A stretch of DNA of 42,331 nt from NCBI GenBank assembly GCA_022843175.1, contig JALHOE010000059.1, positions 1-42,331 of the forward strand, read 5' to 3'. Numbering within the stretch: the first letter of the stretch is position 1; each line of letters begins with the position of its first letter. The notes beneath the pieces are model-generated. The model ran no database searches, had not been told where the DNA came from, and was given only the letters and a program-made list of their open reading frames with translations. This stretch comes from Deltaproteobacteria bacterium (GTDB taxonomy: Bacteria; Myxococcota_A; Polyangia; Polyangiales; JADJMO01). The translations under genes were made by a program, and so were the position numbers. Positions 26,401 to 33,486 of this stretch are shown here, piece by piece.

Positions 26401-26894
26401 AGAACTGGTTGTCCTGCTTCGGCGTCAGCGACACGCGCGCCTGCGACACCTACCCCGATCGGCTGTTCTACCTCGGCGGCGTCGAGACCAACCGCGGGTT
26501 CTTCCCCGGGCAGATGCTGCCGCAGGACTCGATCGACCAGCTGTCCAACCAGGCCGCGGTCGAGGATGCTTGCAAGGATCTAGATGCCACGGCCTGCGCG
26601 GCGAAGCTCGCCGCGATCGCGCCCCGCGGCGGCAACGTCTTCATCAACCCGCGCGCCGAGCTCCGGGTCGCGGCGTTCAAGTGGGGCGGCTTCGTGATGT
26701 TCGTCGACGCCTCCAACACCTGGCGCGACAAGTCCAAGTTCCAGCCCTGGCGCCTCCGCTACTCCGTCGGCCCCGGCATCTCGATCGACACCCCGGTCGG
26801 CCCGGTGGCCCTCGACTTCGGTTTCAATTTGAGCCGCTACGCGCAGTTCGGCGAGCCGGTCGCGGTGTTCAACTTCTCGATCGGGCGGTTCTAG
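23496..26894 (+). CDS. Large Omp85-family outer-membrane protein (TamA/BamA-like) with Cys-rich insert
   Basis: 1132 residues from GTG 23496, chosen because it opens a clean signal peptide (WLFALIAVLFANG, cleavage after AVAQ near 26); GGTGG lies before it. About six POTRA-like modules fill 54-700, interrupted by an insert of roughly 370-535 with six Cys (373, 470, 481, 495, 515, 525). The 16-strand barrel covers about 705-1132: the loop-6 signature is NRGFF (999-1003; usual form VRGF) and the protein ends in Phe. Three barrel loops each hold a close Cys pair (751/759, 974/983, 1026/1034), probably disulfides. E. coli BamA has about 810 residues and TamA about 577, so this one is long. It follows tamB and should be its outer-membrane partner; whether it acts as TamA or as the sole BamA cannot be told. 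Confidence 0.9.
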   Translation: MPRALLHLRWLFALIAVLFANGAVAQTSEPVQTPVAGELPVIPETVPDLAAHEGKSVVAVRAKVEGLIWTKVPELKAPKVGAPFVLQAVRAELLRLLEGGGFASGTLEVSPVNGGVEVVFRLVPARFVRRVTIKGSELPDDEVRRAGGLNDLRDVTEKSLDVATTKIRAYHVTRGFPKARVEISTVETDVPLVVVVQIAIDSGAALEIERRVFTGLPTWDATALASAQSYAVLAGDRADEEALDLADRALTNALRASGFPSAAVSHSASPAPDTTGIVLTVNVVAGPKVIPSFEGNTIFDKEGLLEILDLKGEADRSPLRLAAKIEAAYRRRGYYDAWVETEMLGKPNDAQRTLLFRIREGELVTVEKRLYPCLTGALSAARIDEEIDSFLDEDVGGEGFGDGSHKVIDATLKGTDVATGARPLPEVPPARSIFVAETYEKAREHLIELFRSEGYMFVEIGDVGVLRGKCAKGSMPGPAGCKVVAPPPLDEKKLCLFDANRLPLPPPLLEKKSACIADPSKGQECAPGLSVVLPINPGPRSYLWDIVFDGTKGIAPAALLAPKVAGSLLRMGGALSLKDTEAARKAIVEFYRDEGYAFVNVRVTFEYSADKSRARIRFLISEGEQVVIDKIYIEGEKRTLESLIRDRLLIREGGIYRAKLVRESNDRLVKLGVFQSVAIAMVNPTIPAKKKSVIVTVRERPRQHFDYRIGASTGEGGRFFGEYGFANIAGYAVSLDLRLRFSYQPFFLSSCPDDNPATCSGGGLYESVVVRRWSHQTSSFERIPRRASIGVSFPHTPVLGADVRTTVEAINVNDLRRDFVLNKIIPLAITSSYTPWQPLTMIFGADVEINSFKAFDQQDQSKILEDPTTALLFGPLLRVPAGRTGVVAFSVTSTFDFRDNRLGATRNGYVSLTTEFVRSIIRATDDKGIDGRGPRQDFIHLTAGAGAYFRLPLPKRPVFALELRGGWNQNWLSCFGVSDTRACDTYPDRLFYLGGVETNRGFFPGQMLPQDSIDQLSNQAAVEDACKDLDATACAAKLAAIAPRGGNVFINPRAELRVAAFKWGGFVMFVDASNTWRDKSKFQPWRLRYSVGPGISIDTPVGPVALDFGFNLSRYAQFGEPVAVFNFSIGRF

Positions 26895-26911
26895 AGCAGG
26901 TCTGGTTTGGA

Positions 26912-26917
26912 TACTCT
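26912..26917 (+). promoter_or_regulatory. Putative -10 box before lipoprotein gene
   Basis: TACTCT ends 6 bases before ATG 26924, where no Shine-Dalgarno sequence is present. Transcription would begin at or very near the start codon. Confidence 0.35.
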
Positions 26918-26923
26918 CCCCGC

Positions 26924-28462
26924 ATGGGGAAGCTCGAGCTCGCGTTCATCGCGCTGTGTGTCGCCGCCTGTGACAAGACCTCCGGCGAGGGGGCGAAGGC
27001 CGAGAAGGCCGAGAAGGCCGAGAAGAAGGCCGAGCCCGAGGAGAAGGGCGACAAGAAGAAGAAGTCCGACGACTCCGACAAGGACGACAAGGACGACAAG
27101 AAGGTCGCCAAGAAGAAGTCCGACGACGACGAGCCGCCGCCCAAGCCCACGGAGCCGCCGGCGTGCACGGTCAACGCGCAGAAGGTATGGGCCAAGGGGA
27201 TCAACACCCTCACCGGCCTCACCGCGATCGCGATGACCGACGGCCGCACCGCGATCGGCTATGCGACCGGCAACACCCCGCAGGTGCTCGTGGTCGGCTC
27301 CAAGGGCGAGGGCAAGCTCCTCAAGGTCGCGGTGGATCCCGCGTCGACCTTCGCCGCCAGGGCGCCCAAGGCGGGCCAGGGCTCGCGCGCGATCTGGCGC
27401 GTCACGCCAGTGAAGCTCGAGGACAAGGGCGCCAACGCGTTCGTCGACTTCAGGGACGAATACAAGCTCACCGAGCCCAAGGGCGTCGCCGAGAAGGGCA
27501 AGCGCGTCGTGTGCGGCCCCACCGACTCGCAGGAGAAGTGGGTGAAGGACGAGGGGGACGCGCACTTCGAGGATCCGAAGTCGAACAAGGATCCGGTCGC
27601 GGCGATCGTGAAGTTCAACCAGGCCGTCACCGGCGCGAGCAGCGTGAGCGGCACCTACAGCGAGGTCCGCGACTGCCGCACGTTCTACGATCCGAAGAAG
27701 GACGAGACCTGGATCGTCGGCTCCCGGCTCGAGATCAAGCTCGAGAAGGACGGCACCGCGTCCGAGGCGTTCAGCGAGCTGTTCGTCGAGAGCGGCGCCA
27801 ACGGCGCGATGAAGCAGCTCCACAAGACTGTGATCAAGCTCGATCCCAAGAAGCTCAACTGGCGGCCGACCGACTACGAGGTACCCGTCTCGCACGAGCT
27901 CGCCGACGGGTCGTTCCTGGTGGCGGCGCGCGTCGGCGGGAGCGCGCTCGTGGCCGCCCAACTGGAGCACGACAAGAAGGTGCGTGGCTCGTTCAAGAGC
28001 TACCCCGGCTACTACAACATGCCCGATGCGTCGGAGGACGGTCCCGATGACGTGCTGATCGCGTCGCTCAAGGAGAAGGATGGCTACGTGCTCCGCGCGA
28101 TGCGCATCCCCGGCACCAAGTCCGAGCTGCCGGCCGCATTCTCCAAGGTGACCACCGACGAGGACGACAGCCACTCCGAGTCGCGCCCCGAGTTCCTCCG
28201 CGACAGCAAGGGCCAGCGGTGGGTCGCGTACATCGAGAACGCCGAGAAGGGGAAGGGCCACCTCGAGATCATCCCGGTCAACGCCGGCTTCCGGGCGACC
28301 GGCAAGCCGTACGGCGTGACGAAGGAGGACGAGAAGGCCACCGAGGCGCGGCTCGTCGCGCAGAAGGACGGGGGCTTCGTCGTGGCGTACGTCCGCGACG
28401 CGGGCAACGGCACCGGGGAGCTGGTGACCGAGGACCTCGACTGTAAGGTCATGCAGAAGTAG
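26924..28462 (+). CDS. Lipoprotein with long charged linker
   Basis: 512 residues from ATG 26924. The short signal ends in a lipobox (CVAAC, Cys16). Residues 17 to about 80 are almost only Lys, Glu, Asp, Ala and Ser, beginning with three AEK-type repeats, then a Pro-rich PPPKPTEPP: a disordered tether between membrane and domain. The remaining 430 residues form a beta-rich globular part with repeated motifs of the kind GTxxxALVV/AARV, suggestive of a propeller-like fold, but no family is recognised. It lies 29 bases after the Omp85 gene and could be part of the same envelope operon or use the TACTCT box before it. Function unknown; outer-membrane attachment is likely because no Asp follows at +2 except Asp17, which in enterobacteria would mean inner-membrane retention and does not transfer safely to this group. 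Confidence 0.85.
   Translation: MGKLELAFIALCVAACDKTSGEGAKAEKAEKAEKKAEPEEKGDKKKKSDDSDKDDKDDKKVAKKKSDDDEPPPKPTEPPACTVNAQKVWAKGINTLTGLTAIAMTDGRTAIGYATGNTPQVLVVGSKGEGKLLKVAVDPASTFAARAPKAGQGSRAIWRVTPVKLEDKGANAFVDFRDEYKLTEPKGVAEKGKRVVCGPTDSQEKWVKDEGDAHFEDPKSNKDPVAAIVKFNQAVTGASSVSGTYSEVRDCRTFYDPKKDETWIVGSRLEIKLEKDGTASEAFSELFVESGANGAMKQLHKTVIKLDPKKLNWRPTDYEVPVSHELADGSFLVAARVGGSALVAAQLEHDKKVRGSFKSYPGYYNMPDASEDGPDDVLIASLKEKDGYVLRAMRIPGTKSELPAAFSKVTTDEDDSHSESRPEFLRDSKGQRWVAYIENAEKGKGHLEIIPVNAGFRATGKPYGVTKEDEKATEARLVAQKDGGFVVAYVRDAGNGTGELVTEDLDCKVMQK
26999..27025 (+). repeat. Three tandem 9-base units coding Ala-Glu-Lys
   Basis: GCCGAGAAG occurs three times in a row and continues imperfectly to 27034, inside the charged linker of the lipoprotein. 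Such a run is prone to length change by slippage without breaking the frame. Confidence 0.8.
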
Positions 28463-28488
28463 CGCGACCCGGCCACGCACCGCCTGCA

Positions 28489-28510
28489 CCGTTGAGCCCT
28501 CCGCTCACGG
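28489..28510 (+). terminator. Hairpin after lipoprotein gene, weak terminator candidate
   Basis: CCG and TGAGC pair with GCTCA and CGG around the loop CCTCC, with one bulged T. No T-run follows, so it is not a classical rho-independent terminator; it may only protect the 3' end. Confidence 0.25.
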
Positions 28511-28547
28511 ATGCGGCGGGCGCGTTCCTTGCGACGGCTGCTTGCTC

Positions 28548-29147
28548 ATGAAGCGCCTCGCAATTGTCGCAGCGACCGTGCTGCTCACCGCGTGCGCGGG
28601 GAGGTCCCGCGTCGCGGAGCCCCATGACGTCTCCCTCGCGAAGCTCGCTCCCAGCGAGGCCCAAATGGACCGCGCCGAGCTCGCCAACATCAGCGGCGCG
28701 GAGCTCCGCGTTCGGCTGAACCAGGATCTCGGACCGGGCATCAGCTCGGTCAACGGGACCTTCAGCGCGCGCACGACGTCGCCGATCGTCGGCTCGCGCG
28801 GCCGCGTGCTCATCCCGGTCGGCTCGCTGGTCCACGGCCACGTGGTCCACATCGACCAGGCCAACCGCCGGATCGAGCTCGCGTTCGATCGGATCGAGAC
28901 CCGCAGCGCGAGCTACTGGATGCGCGCGACCGTGATCACCGCGCACCCCTACGCCGCCACGGTGCGCCCCGAGGGCACGCCCTCGATCGAGACCGTGGTC
29001 CTCCAGGGCACCGCCCCCTCGGCCATCGGCGGCGGTCCGCCGGCGCCGGACAGCGAGGCCGACGACTCGGCGCCCCGCGTCGACCCGATCGTTCCGTTCG
29101 ACGCAGAGCTGAAGTTGAAGCTCGTCGCGCCGATCGGCGCAAAATAG
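28548..29147 (+). CDS. Small lipoprotein with TrbI/VirB10-like beta segment
   Basis: 199 residues from ATG 28548; a TTG 6 bases earlier is in frame but would only lengthen the signal. The signal MKRLAIVAATVLLTAC has Cys16 as the lipidation site. The middle (about 50-125) runs GAELRVRLNQDL, later GRVLIPVGSLVHGHVV, a pattern shared with the TrbI/VirB10-like beta-barrel segment found in many envelope proteins unrelated to conjugation. A Gly/Pro/Asp-rich stretch and a last strand (FDAELKLKLVAP) complete it. No type IV secretion genes are near, so a transfer role is unlikely. It converges on the GH35 gene with 19 bases between, which hold a strong hairpin. Confidence 0.82.
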   Translation: MKRLAIVAATVLLTACAGRSRVAEPHDVSLAKLAPSEAQMDRAELANISGAELRVRLNQDLGPGISSVNGTFSARTTSPIVGSRGRVLIPVGSLVHGHVVHIDQANRRIELAFDRIETRSASYWMRATVITAHPYAATVRPEGTPSIETVVLQGTAPSAIGGGPPAPDSEADDSAPRVDPIVPFDAELKLKLVAPIGAK

Positions 29148-29150
29148 GCG

Positions 29151-29173
29151 CGCCTGCGCAATTGCGTCAGGCG
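29151..29173 (-). terminator. Likely terminator of the GH35 operon, shared between convergent genes
   Basis: CGCCTG pairs with CAGGCG, with one bulged T, and continues as CGC/GCG around an AATT loop. On the minus strand the stem is followed after four bases by TATTTTG, a modest T-rich tail. On the plus strand no T-run follows, so termination of the lipoprotein gene would be weaker. The hairpin overlaps the last codons and stop of the GH35 gene; another perfect palindrome AGGCGCGCCT lies at 29146-29155. Confidence 0.5.
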
Positions 29174-31227
29174 AGCACTTCGCAGAAGCGCACCGTGAGC
29201 GCGTCGACGGGGACCCCGGCGGCGAGCTCGAAGGTCGCGCCATCGATGAGGTCGCGGAGCTTGCTCACCCCGGGGATCCGCGCCTCGACCCGTTGTCGCG
29301 AGCGCGTCGGGTTGATGAGGAAGACGACCCGCGGGTTGCCCTCGATGTCGCGGTGCATCGTCGCCGAGCAGGGGGCGGTCGCGTCGACGCGCGGGATCTC
29401 GAGGCCGCTCTCCCGCAGGTGGTGACGGATCGCGCCGACGTCGATCGCCTCGTCGCCGACCAGGACGTCGCCGGGAGGGAGCGGCTTCTTGGCCGAGAGC
29501 GGGCGGAACGCGCCGTCGCGGCGCGGGGGCGCGGGCGCGAAGGTGATCCGGGCGTCGCTCTTGCGGACGGCGTCGAGCAGGCCGGCGTCGACCCCGCACG
29601 ACGTGGGCAGGAGGATCCACTGCGCGCCGGCGAGCGCGACGTCGGCGTCGCCCCCGTCGACGATCGCCCACGGGATGCCCTCTTCGTCGAGCGCCTTCTC
29701 GGCGGCGGAGAGGATGCGACCCGCGCGGGTGGGGGGCGCCTCGGTGTGCCCCTCGCCGAAGTCGATCTCGTCCTCGAGGACCGTCTCGCGCATGCCGCCG
29801 CCCATGACGCGGAACAGCGCCTGGGAGACCGGGCCGAACGCGTGCATCACCCGCGCGAGCCGGCGCACCGAGCGCGGGACGATGAGGCGGGCCGGCACGT
29901 CACGCACCAGCGTGCCGAAGCGGACCTTCTCGTAGGCCAGGCCGAGCTTGCGGAAGAACGCCGCGAACGGCCGGACGACGCCGTTGCGGTCGACCGGCGA
30001 GCCGAGCCAGCGATCGCGCTCGACCGCCATGTAGATGTTGTAGCCGCGGATGCCGTAGGCCATCGCGCAGAGCAGGGTGAAGATGGCGTCGCGCTCCTCG
30101 AGCGGCGGGAAGAACGGCGGCGCGCCGGCGCCCATCTCCGCGGCGAAGGCCGGGTGATCGAGCGCGTCGCACGCGGTGACGAGCTCGGTCGTGCGCCGCG
30201 CGATCGACTTCTGGTCGCCGGCCGGGTGGTAGTAGTCGAGGGCGATCAGATCGAGGCCGCGCGCCCCCGCGCTCTTGCGCACCAGCGCGGGGTGGAGCGG
30301 CGTCGCCGACTCACCCATAGGAAGGTTATGGAACGTGGGCACCGCGGCGAGGCCCGCCGCCGCCAGCGCCTCGCCCATGGTGGCGAACGACTCGGCGAGG
30401 AGCGCCTCGTGCGACTCGGCCCAGTCGATGTGCCGCGGGAGATCCTCGGCGGAGCGGACGTCGTAGCGGAGCGGGGGTTGGATGTCCTCGAACCGCTCGG
30501 CCGCGACGCCGTAGGCGCGGCGCAGCTCCGCCGTGGTGCGATAGCGCGCGCGGAGGAACGCGCGATAGTGGGCGATCGCGTCGGGGTGGTAGTCCTGGTC
30601 GTAGATGCCGTCGCGGAAGTAGAGCGCGCCCTCGTTGTCGATCTGCGCGAGCACGATCGGGCCCTTGGGCCACACGAGCTCTGCGATCTCGGCGCCGACC
30701 GCGCGGAACCACTTGGCCGTCTCGGCGAGGAAGGTCTTGCTCGCGTACGACGGCACCGGGAAGGCGCGCGGCGGCGCGGGCAGCATCACCGGATTGAGCC
30801 GCGGCGTGCGCGCCTGACACTCGGGGTGCCACACGATCCGCTCCGGCAGGCCGAAGTCGGTGAGCTCGGCGTTGATGTGCGGGCCGGGTCGAACGATCGC
30901 GAGCAGGCCGACGGCGTGCGCCTCGCGGAGGAACGCGGCGACGTCGTTCTGGCCGCTGAAGTCGAGCTCGCCGGACGGGTGCTCGTGGACCTGCCAGGGG
31001 ATGTAGGTCTCGACGAACCGCAGCTCCATGGTGACGAGCGCCTCGAGCGCGGGGCGCCAGGCGCGGCGCTCGAGGCGCCAGTAGTGACAGGCGCCGGCGC
31101 GGAGCGGCACGACCTCGCGCTTGGCCCCGGTGACGAGCGCGATGCCGCCCCGGGTGAGCTCGATGCGTGCGGCCGGAGGCTTGCTCGTTCGGATCTTGCT
31201 CGTGCTCGAGGAGGCCCGCTTCTTCAC
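29167..31227 (-). CDS. Glycoside hydrolase family 35 (beta-galactosidase-like)
   Basis: 686 residues from GTG 31227, overlapping the previous stop in GTGA. The catalytic TIM barrel (about 20-420) shows VETYIPWQVHE (71-81), RPGPHINAE (113-121), the acid/base Glu199 in QIDNEG and the nucleophile region Glu364 in FAAEMGAG, all in GH35 order. The C-terminal 260 residues are a beta-rich accessory region. No signal peptide: the N-terminus is Lys/Ser-rich (KKRASSSTSK), so the enzyme is probably cytoplasmic. The substrate is likely a beta-galactoside or related beta-linked sugar, but the QIDNE variant differs from the common QVENE, so specificity is open. It is the last gene behind a DUF374 acyltransferase and a VWA lipoprotein, an unexpected partnership with no sugar transporter nearby. 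Confidence 0.88.
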   Translation of the reverse strand: MKKRASSSTSKIRTSKPPAARIELTRGGIALVTGAKREVVPLRAGACHYWRLERRAWRPALEALVTMELRFVETYIPWQVHEHPSGELDFSGQNDVAAFLREAHAVGLLAIVRPGPHINAELTDFGLPERIVWHPECQARTPRLNPVMLPAPPRAFPVPSYASKTFLAETAKWFRAVGAEIAELVWPKGPIVLAQIDNEGALYFRDGIYDQDYHPDAIAHYRAFLRARYRTTAELRRAYGVAAERFEDIQPPLRYDVRSAEDLPRHIDWAESHEALLAESFATMGEALAAAGLAAVPTFHNLPMGESATPLHPALVRKSAGARGLDLIALDYYHPAGDQKSIARRTTELVTACDALDHPAFAAEMGAGAPPFFPPLEERDAIFTLLCAMAYGIRGYNIYMAVERDRWLGSPVDRNGVVRPFAAFFRKLGLAYEKVRFGTLVRDVPARLIVPRSVRRLARVMHAFGPVSQALFRVMGGGMRETVLEDEIDFGEGHTEAPPTRAGRILSAAEKALDEEGIPWAIVDGGDADVALAGAQWILLPTSCGVDAGLLDAVRKSDARITFAPAPPRRDGAFRPLSAKKPLPPGDVLVGDEAIDVGAIRHHLRESGLEIPRVDATAPCSATMHRDIEGNPRVVFLINPTRSRQRVEARIPGVSKLRDLIDGATFELAAGVPVDALTVRFCEVLA

Positions 31228-32855
31228 GGCGCCGGTGGTACCACGAACACGATCGTGCGTCGGTCGAGCAGGATCTTGCCGGGGTCGCCGGATACGTCGA
31301 TCCGCGCGGCGAGGAGGGTGGGCTTGGTCCCGGCGGGGACCGCGACGTTGCGCTCGAGGTCGACGCGGAAGCAGACCGGCGTCTTGACCGGCACCTGCTC
31401 GTAGGCGTCGGGCGCGCCGTCGCCGTCGCGGTCCTTGGTGGCCATCGCGCCGCAGCCGGCCGCCGCGTCGCCCATGGGGAGCACGCTGACCTTCTTGACG
31501 AGGTTCGAGGCGTCGGGGAGCTCGGCGGCCTTCGACGCCTGCGCGCTGACGTCGAACGCGCTGCCGATCGAGAGGCCGGCGATCGCGTTGATCAGCGAGC
31601 TCGACACGCCCTCGCCGCTCTTGTGGAGGAAGTTGAGGCGACAGCGACCACCCGGCGCGGTGGGCTCGCGCGCGGCGCCGCCGATTCCCGTGCAGCACTT
31701 GCCCTCGCCGCACGCCTTGTTGAACGCGGCGGGCGGCACGTTGCTGCTCGTGAGATCGGAGAGCGCCTCGGGCTGCGCCTCGCGCACGTGGCCGTCGACC
31801 GTGCCCTCCTCGGTGATGCTGACGAAGCGCGCGTTGGTGGTCTTGAAGGCGTCGGCGAGCTGCGGCAGCGTGACGACGTCGAAGACCTTGCTCGTGTCGT
31901 AGGGCTGCACCGTCGGCTCGTGCCAGTCGATGTCGTTGATGAGGATGACGACCGGGAGGCTCCCCGGGCGAAAGCCGATCGCGCCGATGCGGCCGGCGGG
32001 CGGGGCGGCTTTGAGCACGCTGCCCCCCTCGTACTTGAGCTCGGAGCCGGTGAGCGCGTGGTACATCGCCGGGATCTGCGCCTCGGGGAGATCGCCCCCG
32101 CCGCTCGCTGTCAGCTTGCTGAGCTCCGCGCGGACCTCGGTGGCATCGGTGGTCATCGTCTTGTGGAGCTTGACCACGAAGTCCATCGAGCCGCCGTAGG
32201 GCGGGATCGGGTAGTCCTTGTGCTCGACGAGCCCGAACGCGACGTCGGGGATCGACTTCTGCAGCTCGGGGACGATCTTGGTCTGCAGGCTGTCGACGAG
32301 ATCCTTGATCGAGCCGCCCATCGAGCCGGTGGTGTCCATGACGAGCGCGACGTCGATCCGGCTGAGGCCGCCGCCGACCTTGACGGTGACCGCACCGGGT
32401 TGCGCGTCGGCGTTGTGGGGGACGAGCGCGGTCTCGTCGCGGCGATCGCCGGAGCGAGCCTGCTGGACGAGCACGAGGTGCTTGAAACCGACTTTGTCGC
32501 CGACGCGCGCGCCGATCAGGGTGACGACGCCGATCGGATCGCTGGCGCCGAGCGTGGGCGTGACCTCGGCGCCGTTGATGCGCGCGTAGCGCGCTTCGCG
32601 CACCACCAACGTCGCCTGGCTGGTGACGTCGGCCGCGCCGTCGAACACCTTGAACCGGGCTGGGACGCCCGCGCGCTTCTGGGTGTCGAAGAACGCGACG
32701 AGGTCTCCCTCGATCCGCAGCGCGCCAGCGGCGAGCGGGACGTCGGTGGACGGCCAGTCGAGCGTCACGGGCGGCGCGTTGGCGTTCGGATCGGTGTACC
32801 CCGAGCGCTCCGACGAGCACGCCAGCATCAGCGCGATCGCAAAGAACCTTCGCAT
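31224..32855 (-). CDS. Lipoprotein with von Willebrand factor A domain
   Basis: 543 residues from ATG 32855, with a strong GGAGGAA ribosome site 5 bases before it. The signal ends in lipobox LMLAC (Cys13). A beta-rich N-terminal part (about 25-160) precedes the VWA domain (about 165-380), whose metal site shows DTTGS near 174-178 and GGGDLPEA near 253-260. A Cys-rich loop follows (CGEGKCC near 383-389). Near 476-485 is DRDGDGAPD, a calcium-binding pattern of thrombospondin type-3/EF-like loops. The protein should be exposed on the cell surface or in the periplasm and bind a partner through metal ions. Myxobacteria use a VWA lipoprotein, CglB, as a gliding adhesin; I claim only the parallel, not orthology. 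The first 28 bases overlap the upstream acyltransferase gene. Confidence 0.9.
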   Translation of the reverse strand: MRRFFAIALMLACSSERSGYTDPNANAPPVTLDWPSTDVPLAAGALRIEGDLVAFFDTQKRAGVPARFKVFDGAADVTSQATLVVREARYARINGAEVTPTLGASDPIGVVTLIGARVGDKVGFKHLVLVQQARSGDRRDETALVPHNADAQPGAVTVKVGGGLSRIDVALVMDTTGSMGGSIKDLVDSLQTKIVPELQKSIPDVAFGLVEHKDYPIPPYGGSMDFVVKLHKTMTTDATEVRAELSKLTASGGGDLPEAQIPAMYHALTGSELKYEGGSVLKAAPPAGRIGAIGFRPGSLPVVILINDIDWHEPTVQPYDTSKVFDVVTLPQLADAFKTTNARFVSITEEGTVDGHVREAQPEALSDLTSSNVPPAAFNKACGEGKCCTGIGGAAREPTAPGGRCRLNFLHKSGEGVSSSLINAIAGLSIGSAFDVSAQASKAAELPDASNLVKKVSVLPMGDAAAGCGAMATKDRDGDGAPDAYEQVPVKTPVCFRVDLERNVAVPAGTKPTLLAARIDVSGDPGKILLDRRTIVFVVPPAP

Positions 32856-33460
32856 CGGACTTCCTCCGTGAGGAAGCCTAGCGCTTCGCCGTTGGCGGCG
32901 TCGATTGCGGCCGCGACCTCCGCCTCGGTGGCCGTGGCCGGCAGCGGGGGCCCGACGACGACGACGGCGCGGGCGAAGGGGAGGGGGAGCGCCATTTGGT
33001 CCCAGGCGCGGCGGAGCACCTTCGCAGGCGTGGACGCGGACCCCATCGGTACGAGGACGCCGCCGACGTGACGAGCGCACGCGAGCGCGCCGGGGTGCAC
33101 GACGCCGAGGGGACCGCGCGGGCCGTCGACCGCGAACGCCGCGTCGTCGCCCGCGCGCATCGCGCGGACCATGGCGACGAGGGCGCGCGCCCCACCCCGG
33201 GATGACGAGCCGCGAACCACGTGCATGCCGTTGACCCGCATCACGCCCGACTGCAGCTCTCCGTCGCGCGAGAAGGAGACCATCACGGCCGTGCGCCGGC
33301 GGCGCTTCCACGCCACGAGCGGCACCTGGGTGCCGTGCCAGAAGACCAGCACCCACGGTCGTTCGTCGCTCGCGCCCGAGCGATCGATCACCCGCAGGCG
33401 CAGCGTGCGGAGCCAGATCCACACCAGCACCCCGAGCAGGAACCCGAGCGCGCGAGCCAC
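32828..33460 (-). CDS. DUF374 lysophospholipid-acyltransferase-like protein
   Basis: 210 residues from GTG 33460. One N-terminal membrane segment (about 5-22) anchors it. The DUF374 motifs are in order: FWHGTQ with His42, VSFSRDGE (61-68), RGSSSRGG (83-90) and DGPRGP (112-117). These resemble the LPLAT/LpxL-type acyltransferases that attach acyl chains to lysophospholipid or lipid A-like acceptors; the exact acceptor is unknown. It is first in a minus-strand operon with the VWA lipoprotein and GH35, and overlaps the former by 28 bases. Only 26 bases separate its start from that of hom on the other strand. On its own strand TACAAC lies 6 bases before the GTG, and no ribosome site is seen. Confidence 0.85.
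   Translation of the reverse strand: MARALGFLLGVLVWIWLRTLRLRVIDRSGASDERPWVLVFWHGTQVPLVAWKRRRRTAVMVSFSRDGELQSGVMRVNGMHVVRGSSSRGGARALVAMVRAMRAGDDAAFAVDGPRGPLGVVHPGALACARHVGGVLVPMGSASTPAKVLRRAWDQMALPLPFARAVVVVGPPLPATATEAEVAAAIDAANGEALGFLTEEVRCEGSLRSR
32861..32867 (-). promoter_or_regulatory. Strong ribosome site of the VWA lipoprotein, inside the preceding gene
   Basis: GGAGGAA on the minus strand, 5 bases before ATG 32855, decides that start. It is the best Shine-Dalgarno match in the window and lies within the DUF374 coding sequence, allowing high translation from a shared transcript. Confidence 0.8.
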
Positions 33461-33466
33461 GCCGGC

Positions 33467-33476
33467 GTTGTACTCT
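33467..33476. promoter_or_regulatory. Overlapping divergent -10-like boxes between DUF374 gene and hom
   Basis: Plus strand TACTCT (33471-33476) ends 10 bases before hom; minus strand TACAAC (33467-33472) ends 6 bases before the DUF374 gene. They share two bases. With only 26 bases between start codons, both transcripts must be leaderless or nearly so, or start inside the opposite gene. Confidence 0.35.
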
Positions 33477-33486
33477 ACGTCCCCCC

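Noticed and set aside
28548-29147. TrbI/VirB10-like segment as sign of a conjugation system
   Set aside because: The protein is only 199 residues and no type IV secretion, relaxase or origin-of-transfer sequence is present.
29293-31404. Open frame of about 700 codons opposite the GH35 gene
   Set aside because: Antisense shadow; the minus-strand GH35 motifs and catalytic residues are in place.
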